From: Auanema rhodensis
Taxonomy: Eukaryota > Nematoda > Chromadorea > Rhabditida > Rhabditidae
NCBI GenBank assembly: GCA_964057225.1
Contig: OZ059894.1
Span: 930,001-994,000 of the forward strand
DNA length: 64,000 nucleotides
Direction: 5' to 3'
Position 1 is the stretch's first letter. Each line of letters begins with the position of its first letter. Position numbers and translations under genes: made by a program. Under the pieces are notes generated by a model, which searched no databases, was not told the origin of the DNA, and saw only the letters and a list, made by a program, of their open reading frames with translations. Of this stretch, positions 63,879 to 64,000 are shown one piece after another.

Positions 63879-64000
63879 CCGCATCCAATGCACTATACTA
63901 CTTTGAGAAACGCTTAATATAAAAATTAGTTATGATCGTTTGAAAAATGATGCATTAGTGTATGTTGAGTTTCCATGTACACTCAACATTGCTTCCAAAA
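63879..64000. repeat. Partial monomer at the right edge (copy 183)
   Basis: The first 122 bases of a B-head monomer with the start tag ccgcatccaatg, cut by the window edge after dyad 1. Its tail class cannot be read. The array therefore continues to the right. Confidence 0.95.

Larger units (their letters stand above)
1..64000. repeat. 351-bp satellite array filling the window
   Basis: The whole window is one head-to-tail array of an A+T-rich (about 69%) monomer. Anchoring on ccgcatc, starts fall at 1, 352, 703, 1054, 1405 and so on, 351 bp apart at every point I counted, giving 182 full copies and a 122-bp partial copy at the right edge. Only two copies depart from 351 bp. Copies differ mostly by substitutions in two short cassettes, and the rest of the monomer is close to invariant. 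All six reading frames of the monomer contain stops, and because 351 is divisible by 3 these stops recur every unit. Such arrays are typical of eukaryotic heterochromatin. The family is not recognised, and the array continues beyond both edges. Confidence 0.98.

Noticed and set aside
1-64000. CRISPR array
   Set aside because: Repeats are regular, but the unit is 351 bp of nearly identical sequence with no short repeat alternating with unique spacers, and no cas-like gene is present.
1-64000. Giant tandem-repeat protein gene (351 = 3 x 117)
   Set aside because: In-phase repeats would preserve an open frame, but all three forward and all three reverse frames of the monomer have stops, also in the A-head form, so no frame stays open for as much as a monomer.
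1-64000. rDNA spacer, histone or other tandem gene cluster
   Set aside because: No rRNA-, tRNA- or histone-like segment occurs in the 351-bp unit, and no longer unit contains unique sequence.
1-64000. Insertion of a transposon or retroelement
   Set aside because: The 351-bp register is kept at every checkpoint except for losses of 1 and 3 bp, which leaves no room for an insertion or target-site duplication.
1-64000. Telomeric repeat
   Set aside because: No tandem ttaggg, ttagg or similar short telomeric repeats were seen; isolated ttag words come from the A/T-rich composition.
1-64000. Assignment to a named satellite of a particular insect or nematode
   Set aside because: The unit size and A+T content resemble several invertebrate satellites, but I could not match the sequence to any family I can recall reliably.

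Overview
The window is one uninterrupted tandem satellite-DNA array. From base 1 to base 64000 the sequence is a 351-bp monomer repeated head to tail in one orientation: 182 complete copies plus the first 122 bases of copy 183 (63879-64000). I found no gene, RNA gene, mobile element or unique-sequence island. The monomer is about 31% G+C (109 of 351 in the copy at 51945). An array of this length and homogeneity points to eukaryotic heterochromatin (centromeric, pericentromeric or subtelomeric). CpG is not depleted (11 seen against about 8.5 expected from base composition), which fits an invertebrate or other lightly methylated genome better than a vertebrate. I do not recognise the satellite family and cannot name the species.

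Monomer positions (p1-p351) are counted from the C of ccgcatc. Copies 1-108 start at 1+351(n-1); copies 109-142 start one base earlier than that rule, after a 1-bp deletion in copy 108; copies 143-183 start at 49839+351(n-143), after a 3-bp deletion in copy 142. Copies are classified by a 'head' (about p20-p42) and a 'tail' (about p145-p240). Heads: A = ttacagtaaaaaatcttcaa; B = ctactttgag with later tataaaa; D = ctactttgag with tacaaaa; G = ctacattgag; E = ctactttgaaaaacg; H = ccacattgag with ctttatac. Tails: 1 = gatagac; 7 and 8 = tail 1 with gcgaaaag or tttttaaattcc; 2 = gttttaagattcc with cacgatgg (2' = gattcattttttc); 3 = tttttctaacgc (3t with aacgtaaaa, 3g with gacgatg); 4 = gtttttagattcc with cacgatgg, usually gcaaaacg (4x = ttaattc or tcaattc); 5 = gttataag (5t with gacattg, 5a with gacaatg, 5T with gatttc); 6 = caagataa, gcagaaag and a tail-3 end; 9 = tail 1 with gatggac (9T gatttc, 9f gttttc).

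Layout. 1-35100 is rich in A, B and tails 1-8 and holds local higher-order repeats of 2, 3, 5, 8 and 9 monomers. 33697-49838 holds a 13-monomer unit and its partial copy, then 5-monomer spaced blocks in which tail 9 and a tail-4 form with gtgtaaac appear. 49839-60719 is dominated by G9 and D9 copies with 3-, 4- and 7-monomer spacings. At 60720 tails 1 and 2 return in a duplicated dimer, and 62124-64000 is mixed.

Each monomer carries four inverted repeats (p84-111, p125-159, p262-283, p302-350) inside or beside nearly invariant blocks, while class differences collect in the head and tail cassettes. The first and third dyads have equal 9-bp arms and centres 175 and 176 bp apart, almost exactly half a monomer. 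The array looks like the product of repeated unequal exchange and conversion in units of whole monomers; two fused monomers (16498, 48438) record such events. Any centromeric or RNA role is inference.
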